In this document: positions 1 through 10,700 of the stretch, piece by piece | How the letters are laid out: the number at the start of each line of letters is the position of its first letter | Numbering within the stretch: the first letter of the stretch is position 1 | Assembly: GCA_002633005.1 (NCBI GenBank) | Contig: NMRA01000036.1 | Location: 570,832 to 634,831 of the forward strand | DNA: 64,000 nt | DNA from: Phoronis australis | Lineage: Eukaryota > Phoronida > Phoronidae | Direction: 5' to 3' | Translations under genes and position numbers: made by a program | Notes under the pieces: model-generated | The model's database searches: none | Seen by the model: the letters and a program-made list of their open reading frames with translations, nothing else | What the model was told of the DNA's origin: nothing

Positions 1-520
1 ACAGTTTTTAGAAAATTCAAGTTTTCCACACATGAAAGAATCCAGTTTTTTGAAAAACTTAAGAAGTCAGGAAAACTTAAGTTTCTATAATTGGAAAAAC
101 TAAAGTTTTCGAAAAACTTAAGAAGTCAGGAAAACTTAAGTTTTTAAAATTACAAAAACTTAAGTTTTGAGATAAACTTAAGTTATCAGAAAAACTTAAG
201 TTTTGTTAGTTCAAAAAACTTAAGTTTTCATGAAAACTTAAGTTATTACTTGAAACTTAAGTTTATTTGTGAAAACTTAAGTTTTACACCTGAAAAAACT
301 TAAGTTTTCTGAAAAACTTAAGTTTTCTGAAAAACTTAACATTGTGCTGAAAAACTTAAGTTTTTGGCGAAAAACTTAAGTTTTAAAAACTTAAGTTTCT
401 TTTAAAAACTTAAGTTTTTCGGAAGAACTTAAGTTTTTCCTCTAAAACTTAAGTTATTTTCCAAAAACTTAAGTTTTTTCGCCAAAAACTTAAGTTTTCA
501 GCGAAAAACTTAAGTTCATT
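1..520. repeat. Array of short palindromes built on AACTTAAGTT
   Basis: About 22 copies of CTTAAG lie in roughly 465 bases, spaced about 20-22 bp apart. Most sit in the palindrome AAAACTTAAGTTTT, with short variable spacers (for example GTCAGG, TTCTGA, TCGCC). It begins inside the window edge, so the full array may extend to the left. No ORF or transposon terminus is visible. It resembles a minisatellite, or the subterminal repeat block of a foldback element whose ends are off-window. Confidence 0.85.
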
Positions 521-540
521 TTTGTAAGGGTAAGTTGGAA

Positions 541-575
541 TGTACATACATACATACATACATTCAAGCATTCAT
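541..575. repeat. TACA microsatellite
   Basis: About five tandem TACA units, followed by degenerate CATTCAAG copies, directly after the palindrome array. Confidence 0.8.
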
Positions 576-1227
576 ATTAGTCTCATGAACAGCTGGAAAA
601 TTAAAGTCAAAGCGTTTTAGTTGAAAAGATTCATTGTAAATATTCTAGCTACTTCCACTGACTCCTGTTTGTGCAAGTCGAACTCTTACGAAGATAGATT
701 TTGAATTTAAATGATCGATAACAAATACCTGTGGGAAATCAACATATTTAGCATGGATTTCTTTAAGAACATCGATTTCCTTAATGGTAATCGTCAGTGA
801 CAGCACTCGGAAATCGAATGCGTGAAAACTGCTACGCAATACCTGTCAAAGGCGTCTCGCACGCTTAACTGAGTCACAGATCCACTCGATTCGCAGATTA
901 ATTTCGAAGATAAAAGCATTTCCACAATCTTGAATTATGATTTTTACTATTATCGGTATAAGTAATACAATAACAGTAACATTAGTTTTATCATTGTATT
1001 ACAACAACCTAGGTGGCGCCAGATTCAAATTGTCCTCGTCCTGGAACGAAAGTATTGAGGCAGTTTCGAGATCCCACGTGACCAGAGTTCCCACGACTCA
1101 TCACAGTCAACATGTCATCGAAGGAGACGAGAGGTTTCCGAAGATGTAGGACATCAAAAAGGTAATCCAGCAGACCAGTTTCAACTATTCATATCATGAA
1201 CATTCCTGGATGGCTCAAGGTCTACAT
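576..1227. other. Unassigned sequence
   Basis: No recognisable gene, RNA or repeat. A 70-residue open frame at 937-1149 (+) has a hydrophobic start but no recognisable domain and no splice support. On the minus strand a frame reading AFDRYCVAV occurs near 830-865, discussed among the rejected items. Confidence 0.5.
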
Positions 1228-1335
1228 TCCATTATTACATTATATTATTATTACTATTACTGTTACTACTACTGCTACTGTTACTGCTACTGCTACTGTT
1301 ACTGTAACTGATGTTATTATTGTCATTATAATAAG
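1228..1335. repeat. Trinucleotide simple repeat (TTA/CTG type)
   Basis: Interrupted TTA, CTA and CTG triplets run for about 100 bases with drifting composition. Confidence 0.85.
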
Positions 1336-2084
1336 CTAAAGTCATTGTCATAGGAATTGCCAGAGAGACATGTCCAGTAGTAATGCTATCCTGATGTCAT
1401 TAAATTATTACTTTTATAGTGCATGCAGTGGGCTTCACAGGGACTATGGAATGCTTACACAGCCAAGAATTTAAGCACTAGCCATAACATCGATAACATT
1501 ACAATGCAGTGTTAAAGGACATGACAAAACACCTATAAGGAGGACAAGAGAGACGTAACATACGGGCTTTGGATGCTATTGTTTAAGAGGCTGATCACAA
1601 CGTTGACAAGGAAGGTAAAACTTCACAGCATACTACACGGGCGGTGCACCCAAGGGGGCTGGGCAGGCCCGTAGCCAGCATTGAGCAGGGGGTGGTTCAA
1701 ATTTCTTGAACGGTGAACCTGTGATATTTTGCAAACGTCGACACTGTTCCGTTTTCATTAAGGCCCTCAATTGGTGCAGCTTAATCAAGGGGAAGGAAAA
1801 TTTGTATACACAACGATGACTCTCAGCTCTGTGTTTTTGAGTTGAGACGGAATTGACCTGACGCCAGAATTTTGAGTAACGGCTTAACTGACCATTTAAA
1901 ACGCAGCATTATTGACACATCCTCGTTTCCAAGCCGCCATTTTACCCGACAAACAACGAGTTGCCGGGTAAAACTTATTGTTTTTTAGTCCACATTACGC
2001 AAGGGGGCGGAGCTTGCGATAGGTCAAGTAGTAATACCAGAGATGAGGATGCCGTGGCGGTCGGTTGCTCGCAGCGAATGGCCA

Positions 2085-2377
2085 CCCATTTAGTAACGCT
2101 AGAACCCCGCTAAAAAGCAAGTCTTCGCGAGATTACGTTAGATATTGACGTGTTTTTCAAATGAGAGTACGTCCGTGCGTTCAGTAGACGCTAAGACCTA
2201 CGCTAGAACCAAGCTAAAACCTAGTGTTAGTCACGTGTTCGCACTTAAAATACACGGCAATATCTCATGTAATCTCGCGAAGTCTTGCTTTTTAGCGAGG
2301 TCCTAGCGTTACTGAACGGGAGGCGTGCTTTAGATAGATTTTAGCTAGGTCCAAGCGTTACTGTAACGCCTGCTTGG
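2085..2377. mobile_element. Palindromic MITE nested in transposon copy 1
   Basis: Inverted arms at 2094-2157 and 2248-2311 share TAACGCTAG, GCTAAAAAGCAAG and CTTCGCGAGATTAC and differ at few sites. Related AGCTAGGTCC/GCGTTACTG pieces repeat at 2200-2225 and 2343-2370. The block is absent at the matching point of transposon copy 2 (near 10115-10135), which shows it is a later insertion. No coding capacity. The exact ends are uncertain by about 10 bp. Confidence 0.75.
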
Positions 2378-3317
2378 ACTCAGTTCGGATGTAATCTGGT
2401 ACAAAAAGTTTTCGCGTTCCTGCCAAAGTTATCAGGCATGCTTAAATGACCGATTACACCTACTCGAACAGAAATATTTAGTAAGAGAATAACTTGACGA
2501 AATTTTTTATCTACTTATATTTTTTGCGTGTTACTTACGTTGCTTACGTCGTTGGAAATGGGAACAGCCCACTACTCACCAGTCGGTTCGCCATTACTAA
2601 GGTTCACTACGAACTTCGAATGTTCACTATACTGCGAAAAGGTCTAACTTTTTCAACTCATGTGTAATTTTTTCACTTTTACATGCAAAAATGAATGATA
2701 CTTCGGTTATTAGATACACTGAATGGTGTAGCTATACCGAAAATAACACCCGGATACTAAAATACTTTGTTTGGATTTAATGCGCATGCGAAATTTCCCG
2801 CATGTCTTACGAACACGGAAAATGAGAACGTTATTGCACTTTGAAAATATGGAGTGGGAGTATTGATGAATTATTAACCACGTTACATTCATCAAATCCC
2901 TGTCAAGGTCGCACCATTTCACAGCGCGATTGAAAAGTTTAGAGCCGCTGCACCGGAACCTCACCCAACGGAACCACTCACACGGGGCGGAATTAAATGT
3001 AGTTAGCAGGCTACCCTGTCACTGCCAGTCTTCACGAAGTCAGAGAGCCACATTCAGTCTTCTGACATTTAAAACCGCTGGTCGCCCCAGCCCTTACCCG
3101 TGCCCCAGATGTTGTCCATGCTTGAGAATGTGTCGTTAACTTAGATTCAAGAATCACGGATGGCAGTGATTGGAACTGAGGTCATTTGTAAACAATGAAA
3201 TCAATATATTAAGAACTAGTCAACTTATGCACACCCTTTAAATTGTTACTAAATGGACACAAATACAATACTTTATTCATTCTGCTACGACTCTTTAGCA
3301 GACAATCAGAGTATTGA

Positions 3318-3532
3318 ACCCTGTGGCTCAATAGTTTTAGGTCCGGACTCCTGTTTGGGAGATCTGTGTTCGAATCCTGACTTCACTGGCTGACTATCGA
3401 GTATCTGCACAAAGCTGTCTCCTACTCCTCTGAGCTGGGTCGTACTAGTGAATGTGTGTAAGGGTGTGAATTACAACCTTGATATAATGCAAAGCGACTG
3501 ATGGGGTTGTGCATATATTTAAGAAAAAAATA
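3318..3532 (+). mobile_element. tRNA-derived SINE nested in transposon copy 1
   Basis: An A-box-like GTGGCTCAATAG and a near-perfect B box TGTTCGAATCC are about 45 bp apart, as in a tRNA gene. They are followed by roughly 150 bp of unrelated body ending in an A-rich tail near 3530. Transposon copies 2 and 3 lack the whole block between their GTA.TGAA and TGTCGG motifs, so it is an insertion of about 215 bp. I did not find a convincing target duplication. No known core domain was recognised in the body. Confidence 0.65.
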
Positions 3533-3729
3533 GCTGTCGGAGTTCTGGTTTTGGAATTGTGGAGATTCGAAGTAGTGAACTTTCGAAGGTAGCGAACCTT
3601 CGGAGTAGTGGACCTTCGCAATAACGAAATTTCGGAATGGTATCTAACCTTGGAAATCTTTTCCATGAAGTTAGTTGCTTGTATGAATTAAGTCTGTGAG
3701 GCTGTGCATCATTGCCACTATTGGCAAGA

Positions 3730-6212
3730 CAGGACCGTAGGAAGCGGGGGGCCGGGGACCACGTGCCCCGGCCCCCCAAAATTTGCAGGCGGAAGGGTGA
3801 CAACCAACATAGGCGTGGGGCTGGGTACATTCGAGAAAAGAAAGATTGCGAAACAGAGAGACGAGAGAAAATTCAAGAGAGCATTTGAAAACTCAGTATC
3901 ACTTTGAGGGCCCTGGCCAGGACATTGTCGTTTGGTATCCGTTTTTGCAGCATGGGTTGTCTAAACAAACTTGAAAACGTGCACTTATTTCGAAAAATCG
4001 AGAAAATTTGTGCTGCAAAACTGTGTTTTTCCGGAAGCCCCATTCTAGAAAGGGATAATGGAGACAACTGTGGTTCTATTTTTTCGTGTTTTTTTTTCTC
4101 GAAATTATATATCACTTGATAAAAATTGATGACCTGACAGACAACATCAATTGCTGCGCATTCCTGATTTTAGAAAACTAATATAGAGATTTTCAAATTT
4201 AAGGGCCCAGATGACATTCAAGTTGCCACCATTTTCGTGTTTTCCTTGACGAACTCTTAAGGGACCGCTCACGGAGAGAGCGTTCAATGTTGGAATCGAT
4301 TACCTCTGTTTTCATTTTTTGTGAAAACGTACAACCGGTTTTCATGTTGATGAAGGTCATTTCTAGCAGGGTCACACGACGATGGAATGAACTTCAGTCA
4401 CTCTTTTCCAAGCTTAATGATGTTTAGCCTTTCATTTTAAGGTGTCCTATTTCATACGGGGCCCTCTCTTTCCTTTGTCCCCCTATAAATGTAAATCCGA
4501 CTCTGCCAAGTATTTACGATGGGAGCTGAGATTCCAAATTCATCAAAAAACACAAAACATTCGTGAAAAGCACAGCAGTATCAAGACATTCGATCCAAAC
4601 AACCAAAAATGTAAAAAATGCAATAGGATTGACCGCCATCGAAACGGTGGAATTACGAGGAACGTGAGGACCCCTATTTGTAAATTACACAAAATGACTA
4701 TTTCCGATGGTTACTTTTTCCCATAGTATCATAAGAATATTACTTATTTTGAAGATCGTTTCTAGGAATTGTTTGTAAGGAATTCGTACATGTCGAAAAG
4801 ACTGCCGAGGTTACGATTTGTGAACGAACATGGTACTCAAAGTACTCGAAACCATAAACAAAGATTTCAGCCTCGTTTTTTGGAGTTCACGTTTAAGTCT
4901 TGAACCGTTATAGGTACCTCTGAAATGAGCAAAAAGACACCTTATTGCGAATGCCCCAGCTCCCATGTTCCTCCGGCTACCCGTCAACAATCTGCGAGCA
5001 TGCCTGCGGAAATTGCTTTCGACATTCCGTTTTGATAAACAAAATTTGTTGGTTTCTGATTTACGGGATTAACAAGTTTATGTATCTACGAAAATTTACT
5101 GATTGATAGGTGATTTTTTGACAATTAGAAGCTAATCTTGTAAGAAATTACAATGCTTCACACAACCTAGTTGCAGGCTGACATTGGGAAAAGTCGATAT
5201 ATCATCAGATCACTAAATAGCAAAGCACACTAAGCGATTTTTGTCTATCTGAAATAAGTCTCAGTGATATTTTTGAGCGTCGCAAACAGTCCTCGCAATT
5301 CAAATGACAATAAAATGTTTATTGACTCAGGAACTAGATTAGTGGTTTGAATCCACGAACCGAAACAGAAGTTTGAGTCTTTAAATAAATCAAATTAAAC
5401 TCATTCCTCATTAACTTGGAAAGTTTGTCTTTGCACTTCCTTGATGTTTTTAGTTTCCAGTAGTACTGCGCAGTGGATTTTTGATCTTCAAAGCTGAATC
5501 GTTGGCTTGTCATTTCCGAGAACATGAAAGACGGAGCCCATCATTGCTGGCGCACCCACGTTCAAAATAAGGTATAACCATGCAGCAGGCCCGCGCAGAA
5601 TATCAGTGATCCACTGGAATTGAATTTGAACTCCAGGCGTTGAAGTGCGTACATTTTTGGAACACACTCTGTATCATTTTCCTCTGGCACCAGAAACTGG
5701 ACACTGAACCAGAGACTTTGGGACATCACCTTTTCAAAAAATCCTTCAAAGAATAACCATAATAAAAAGCACTTTTTCCGAAACTGGATCATAACGAATC
5801 CTGACCTTAGAGCCGACGCAGACGGATAGGTACGAGCTAAGCTGTCTGTCTCAAGTGAATTATAGCTGAATTGACTAGCAACTGACTTAGTTCATCGATT
5901 TTAGCATTTTCACACGGTTAGATCTCAACTACAGTAGTACCTGAGGCAGCTCTCAACTACCGTCAGTGCGCTGACCCTAGACTCATTCTTACTCCCCGTG
6001 AAACTTTGTTGTAATCAAATCTTGATGGCTGCATCGGAATTACCCCCCACCTATGGCGGACATGGGGGTTCTTTACAAGTATGTACAAGTATGGTGGCAT
6101 CCGGAGACCGGGGGTGGGGTGGTTGAGGCGCAGGTGGTGACGGTAGGAAGTGGGTTGGCGAAGTCGATGTGGTTTGTGCACCCCCAATAATTTTTACCTT
6201 CCTACGGGCCTG
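3730..6212. mobile_element. Nested 2483-bp DNA transposon (TSD CAAGA)
   Basis: Termini CAGGACCGTAGGAAG (from 3730) and inverted CAGGCCCGTAGGAAG (ending 6212) are flanked by the 5-bp repeat CAAGA at 3725-3729 and 6213-6217. The interruption is confirmed by transposon copies 2 and 3, where the flanking halves are continuous. Near the left end is a GC-rich hairpin (GGGGGGCCGGGG and its complement, 3744-3778). Bases 3930-4340 are similar to 47755-48250, a second diverged copy. Open frames inside (for example 4442-4726) show no recognisable transposase, so it seems non-autonomous. The ends resemble those of the host element, suggesting related families. Confidence 0.8.
3744..3778. repeat. GC-rich hairpin
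   Basis: GGGGGGCCGGGG is followed, across the spacer ACCACGTG, by CCCCGGCCCCCC, giving a 12-bp perfect stem in an otherwise AT-rich region. It sits just inside the terminus of the nested transposon. Confidence 0.8.
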
Positions 6213-6989
6213 CAAGAGTAGTCTATCTTCATTGACCAAAGTTTTTATTGGGTATTGACCTACTTTTCCCTAAAAACGTGAGCACGCGCGTCAGTGTTTT
6301 CTTAGAGCAAGCAAACACGGTTATAGTTTACTTCTGGTTTTTGAGCAACGACGGAGGGCTGCTTACTGTCGGTTTCTACTGAATTTTAAAGGACGCAAAC
6401 GCACGCACGTATACACGCATACATGTCAATCCACCAATCTACAATCAAAGTGGACACTGGATGAAAAACATGCCTGTGTTTGACGAACACTTTCAATTAC
6501 AAATTTGTAAACGCCGACCCTTTACCGTACTATGCTAGCAAGCAATATAAGATAAACCTATTTTCTCCTGTTTTATTTCTTGGTCGATTTTAAGGCATTC
6601 ACACTGCACTGCTTTTTGAGAGCTCTCTAGCTGCTATATAGCTTAGCTGGTATAGACATTTACTTCTAGACTCATGATAGCCTACGGTGTAACCACCACG
6701 TGAGTTCAATGCCGATGAGTAACATAAAGTCTTCTCTAATCGTCTGGATGATCCTGTCATCTACGTAAAAACCCTCGGGCGAAGTTGGCCGGGTACGGCC
6801 CGATGATTACGTGAAGCGCTTTGTTGAATCAGAAGCAAATTAAAAATTATCACTAGCTCAGTTATCATTGTAGTTAGTTGTTCCAGTACCTGCAGCAGCC
6901 TAGGCTGTAGCTGGACCTTTTCCGCGGAGTGGAGGTTCAATAGAACCCCTTGAACCCCCCCCCCTCCCGGCCACGGGCCTGCTGGGGGG

Positions 6990-7560
6990 CTGCCCCCATT
7001 TTTTCAGTGCTGCGCCGTCCATAGTCTATTCGCGGTGCACTACAGCGTGGCTGAGGGTCTATATTCCCCCAATTTTCTTTCAGTACTGCGCCACCCATGC
7101 ACTAGTGTACTTAAAACAAAAGAGATTCGTTGTCATGAATACTTAAATTTGAAAGTCTGGCGCCAAAGTGTCTAGTACGTGCTGGCAACACAGGTTAGTT
7201 GCCTGTCGTGGTTACAAAGCGAGACAATCTGTGCCGCATTCACGCGGTGGCTAAGTGATTAATTTGCCAGGGCTTCCTCTGACAGAGAGCCTCTCCGAAA
7301 AGGGCCCTCTCATGTAGTAGAATTTATTATATAATTATAAAAAGGAAAATTGTGCCACTTGATTTCATCATCGGTGCCTCGTTTCATAGTGTGAGCTTTA
7401 CAAGATAGGGTATATTGCTTCACAAAAATAGGAATTGAGTAGCAGTTGACAATAGGATCGGAGGCCCTTAATACTATCGTTTCAAAATGCAAAAACAGCG
7501 TTTAACGATGCTATCATCGCAGCCACCTCCACCAGGAGACCTGAACGGTTATGAAGGTTT
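6990..7560. other. Host repeat remnant and unassigned sequence
   Basis: Bases 6990-7100 contain two diverged copies of a phrase with CAGTGCTGCGC and CCCCCAATTTT; a related phrase occurs near 22857. This looks like an older repeat into which transposon copy 1 inserted. Nothing further is recognised up to 7560. Confidence 0.4.
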
Positions 7561-8135
7561 TGCTAAAGTCAGACAAAACTATTGAGTATTACAAATTCAG
7601 GTTGTATATCCATGTCTGTAAAACAGGATATCGCGTCTTGTGTATCTGCAATGCACAAGAAATCTGAAAATTGGTTGGCTATAAAACTACGATTTGTTAA
7701 AGATGAGCAGCCAATTACTGTATGTAATGTTCATGTACTAGCAATTAACTCAAAGTATGCCCACGAATCTATTTTTGAAAAGTTGGAAAACTTTGTACTA
7801 ACTGTAAAACAAGGGATCCCCAGTGTAATTTTTTAATGCACTCATAGCTGAGCTTGACTTAATTCCGACAACGATATTAATTTAATTGCAATGAGTTTGA
7901 ACTCTTGGGATATGGATACAGTGTTGTTACAAAACGTTATTCTGAAGATGATTACAACCAGAATGGTTTAGAATTGCTGTTGTTATGCAAGTCAGCACAG
8001 TTGCATATACACATGCAAATGGAAGCGCTGGTAGCGATGAGGCTATAGGTTGTCGCGTGTACAGGTACAATAATAATGGTCACATGGCTATAAATAATGT
8101 CATTGTGTCTCAACCTTATTATGCATATGTGGGTG
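7561..8135 (+). pseudogene. Decayed LINE endonuclease (EEP/AP-type) fragment
   Basis: Three successive frames read like the exonuclease-endonuclease-phosphatase domain that nicks target DNA in non-LTR retrotransposons. Bases 7582-7836 include SENWLAIKLRF and VCNVHV. Bases 7885-7990 include VVTKRYSEDDYNQNGLELLLLC. Bases 8021-8130 include NGSAGSDEAIG followed by INNVIVSQPYY. These match the order of the C-terminal half of such domains. At least two frameshifts separate the pieces, and the final catalytic region is not clearly preserved. No reverse transcriptase follows, so it is a dead fragment between two transposon copies. Confidence 0.55.
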
Positions 8136-8149
8136 CATATTCCCTTCAC

Positions 8150-8420
8150 CTTTGGCAGGTCGTCTGGCGTCCGTCGTTCGGTGTGTACTGCTGTATCTCC
8201 TAAACCTCTTGCAGGATCTACCTGAGAGTTCGCACGTGTTCCTACGAAGGTGACGACAGATGACGGCGACTTTAAATCGATCCAACTACCGATGTGTCCC
8301 CTAGTGACAATTTCGCTTTATTACGTTTGCATCTGCATCTTCGGAGCTCCTTGAAGGATTTCCATTATATTTGGTTAGTAAATATGCGTCTGTTAAAGTG
8401 GCACAAAACTAAAAAAACAG
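8150..8420. repeat. Diverged module of a roughly 150-bp interspersed/tandem family
   Basis: The phrases TGTATCTCCTAAACC, TTGCAGGATCT, GACGACAGATGACG and CCTAGTGACAATTT recur with variation in the array at 10.7-11.6 kb. No coding signal. Confidence 0.55.
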
Positions 8421-8428
8421 ACTAAATT

Positions 8429-10327
8429 CAGGCTCGCAGCGGGGGGGGGGGAGTTCGGGGGGCTCGATTGAACCCCTCCCCCGATGAAAAGGCCCAACAC
8501 CAACATATCCGTTAAAGATAGGGTATAGGACAACAACAATTGTTGCAGCAACTGGTATTACTAACTACAATGAGAACTCAGTAATAATTTTGAATTTGCT
8601 TTTGATTCAAAGCGCTTCAGGTGGCATCGGGAAGTATTCGACCAACTTCGCCCGAGTGCCGATGTGTGTGTAGATGACAGGACCGTGCATGCGATAAGAG
8701 GAGGGTTTATGTTATTCACAAGCCACGCGCGTGGTGGCTACACCAAAGGGTAACAAAGGGGTCTAGAAGTGAATGTCTATACCGGCCAAGAAACAAAACA
8801 GCAGAAAATTGAGATTTACTGTTCTGCTATTTTAGTTTAATTGCAAGAAAATTTTTAATTGAAAGTGGTCGTCAGATATGTTATTTACCCAGTGTCCACT
8901 TTGATTGTGGATTGGTGGATTGACATCCATACGTGCACACGTGTGTGCGTTTCCGTTCTTTTAAATTCAGTGCGCGCTGACGGTAAGATCACTATAGGCA
9001 GTCCTCCGTCGTGCTCAAAAACCATACAGTCAACTACCGTGTTTTCTTGCAATGAGAATACCCCGTAGAGCATTTTGTATTTATCAGGTAAAAGTAGGCC
9101 TAGACCTCAACTTTGGTCAATGAAGAAAACGTTCTCTAGCCAATCAGAGTCAATGGTGCATAACCCTGCAGACTTCATATGAGCTACAAACTTGATGGAA
9201 AAGATTTTCAAGGTTACATGTTACCACGACGAAGGTTCAGTACTCCGAAGGTTCGCTACCTTCGAAAGTTCAATTCCTCGAATTTCCACAATTCCAAAAC
9301 CAGAACTCCGACTGTTCACTAGTCTGGTTGTCTGCTCACGGCTTATTTTCAAGCAGAGACAACTTCTGGGGCAAGGGTATTGTCTGCGGCGGCTTCAAAT
9401 TTAAGAAGACTGAATTTGACTCCCTGACTTTGTGAAGACTGGCAGGGACAGGATGACATACTAACCACATTTAGTTTCGACCCGGCCGTGGTGAGGTTCT
9501 TCCCTGGGTGAGGTTGAGGCCCAGCGACCCTAAACTCCTCAGTAGCGCTGCGTTGCGATCTTGACATAGATTTGATGAATGTGTCGTGGTTGATAATTCA
9601 TCAGTATTCCTATTTCATACCGTTTTAAAAATGCAAGTGCGTACTCATTTTAAGATATGCGGGCAATTCCACATGCACATGAAATCTGACCACCGTTTCT
9701 AGTTGTACTGGCCAGCTAGAGACGGTGGTCACTCTCTACATGAAGTCCAAACAAAGTGTTTTAGTACCTGGGCGTTGTTTTCGGTATAGGTGCATCTAAC
9801 TAATAACCAAAGTAACGTTTATTTTGCATGTAAAAGTATAAAAATTACACCTGAGTTTGAAAGTTTAGATATTTTCGGAGCATTGAGCCTTCGGAGTAAT
9901 GAAAGTTTGGAGTAGTGAACCTTTGAAATAGTGGGCTGTTCCCATTTCCAGCGATGAAAGCAACTTAAACAGCACGCAAAAATATACAAGTAGATAAAAA
10001 CTTTCGTCAATTCATTCGCCGTTCAAAGTTCATATTTCCGTCCGAGTATGGTTTATTTGAAATTTTGGCACGAGGTAATTCGAGAATGTTCTCTTTGTGG
10101 ATCACAATACATCCGAATTTGGGTCCCGTTCTTTTGTGAGCAACCGTCACAGCATCCTCATTTCTGGTATTACATCTCATGAACATAGAGCTGAGAGTCA
10201 TCGTTGTGTATATAGATNCCCCCCTATGATTATGCTACGTCAAATGCCTTACCGAAAACTCTACAATGTCGACGTTGGCAAAAAATCAAAGGTCCACCGT
10301 TCTAGGAATTCGAACCACCTCCGCCTG
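8429..10327 (-). mobile_element. Non-autonomous hAT-like transposon, copy 2 (TSD AAATT)
   Basis: An inverted 1899-bp copy of the element at 1664-6981. Its ends are CAGGCTCGCAGC at 8429 and inverted CAGGCGG at 10327, flanked by the 5-bp repeat AAATT (8424-8428 and 10328-10332). Block order is the same as in copy 1, read on the minus strand: 10327-10100, 10030-9180 and 9135-8429. It lacks the nested MITE, SINE and 2.5 kb element, so it serves as the empty-site reference for copy 1. About 20 bp near the 10327 end are deleted. The element carries ACTACTCCGAAGGTTC-like short repeats near 9230-9300 and 9875-9925. No transposase ORF. Confidence 0.8.
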
Positions 10328-10332
10328 AAATT

Positions 10333-10700
10333 GCATTATTCGAAGTGGTTCTCTGCCACTAAAATAAAAATTAAACAGTTCACCAGGTATTTTTACGGTT
10401 TGATCATACAGATTTTGAATGTCTATGGATGTCAAAGCACGTTTACTTTAGTTTCGAATTTCCAATACGATCCCCAATTGCTCGTTACTTCGTCAGTTGT
10501 CCTAAAAAAAGACAAACCTCGTCTTATTTGGATTGGCAAGCCACAGGCGTAGCACATTATGACCTTTGTCAGTGTTTCAAAAATAGTGAACCTGGCCAGT
10601 ATGTCCAGAAATTCTTGCAACATTCAAAGTTATCATCTTAAAGAAGTAGATTTGTCACGATCTGTTTAAAAGGTGTTTTTATGAGTACTTGCGTTCCAGG
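10333..10700. other. Unassigned sequence
   Basis: Open frames on both strands (about 60-70 residues here) show no recognisable domain and no splice context. Confidence 0.4.

Larger units (their letters stand above)
1664..6981 (+). mobile_element. Non-autonomous hAT-like transposon, copy 1 (TSD CTGGG), with nested insertions
   Basis: The left terminus CAGGCCCGTAGCCAGC at 1664 and the inverted right terminus CAGGCCCGTGGCC ending at 6981 are flanked by the 5-bp direct repeat CTGGG (1659-1663 and 6982-6986). No long ORF is left, so the copy is non-autonomous. Its order of homologous blocks is 1664-2080, 2390-3728 and 6213-6981. These match the inverted copy at 8429-10327 and, in part, the copy at 28896-29938. 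Three later insertions interrupt it: a palindromic MITE (about 2085-2377), a tRNA-type SINE (about 3318-3532) and a 2483-bp element (3730-6212). CAG-type ends with a 5-bp duplication fit the 5-bp-TSD group of hAT elements; that superfamily call is inference, since no transposase is present. Confidence 0.8.

Noticed and set aside
1-520. CRISPR-like array
   Set aside because: Repeats are 10-16 bp palindromes with spacers of only a few bases in a eukaryotic genome; no cas genes.
830-920. Minus-strand frame reading SVTQLSVRDAFDRYCVAV, resembling a receptor TM3 with DRY
   Set aside because: Joining it to the opsin-like exon 2 through the nearby CTCAG acceptor gives an immediate stop, charged residues fall inside the supposed helix, and the frame ends soon after. 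Probably chance.
3445-3830. Overlapping minus-strand frames of 73 and 103 residues
   Set aside because: They translate the short GTAGTGAACCTTCG-type repeats of the transposon; similar frames occur in its other copies for the same reason.
6213-9135. Apparent 2.9 kb foldback element with 750-bp arms
   Set aside because: The arms are the ends of two separate insertions of the same transposon in opposite orientation, each with its own target duplication (CTGGG and AAATT).
10097-10552. 151-residue plus-strand open frame
   Set aside because: The first half lies inside transposon copy 2 in antisense, it crosses an N, and the residues show no family likeness.
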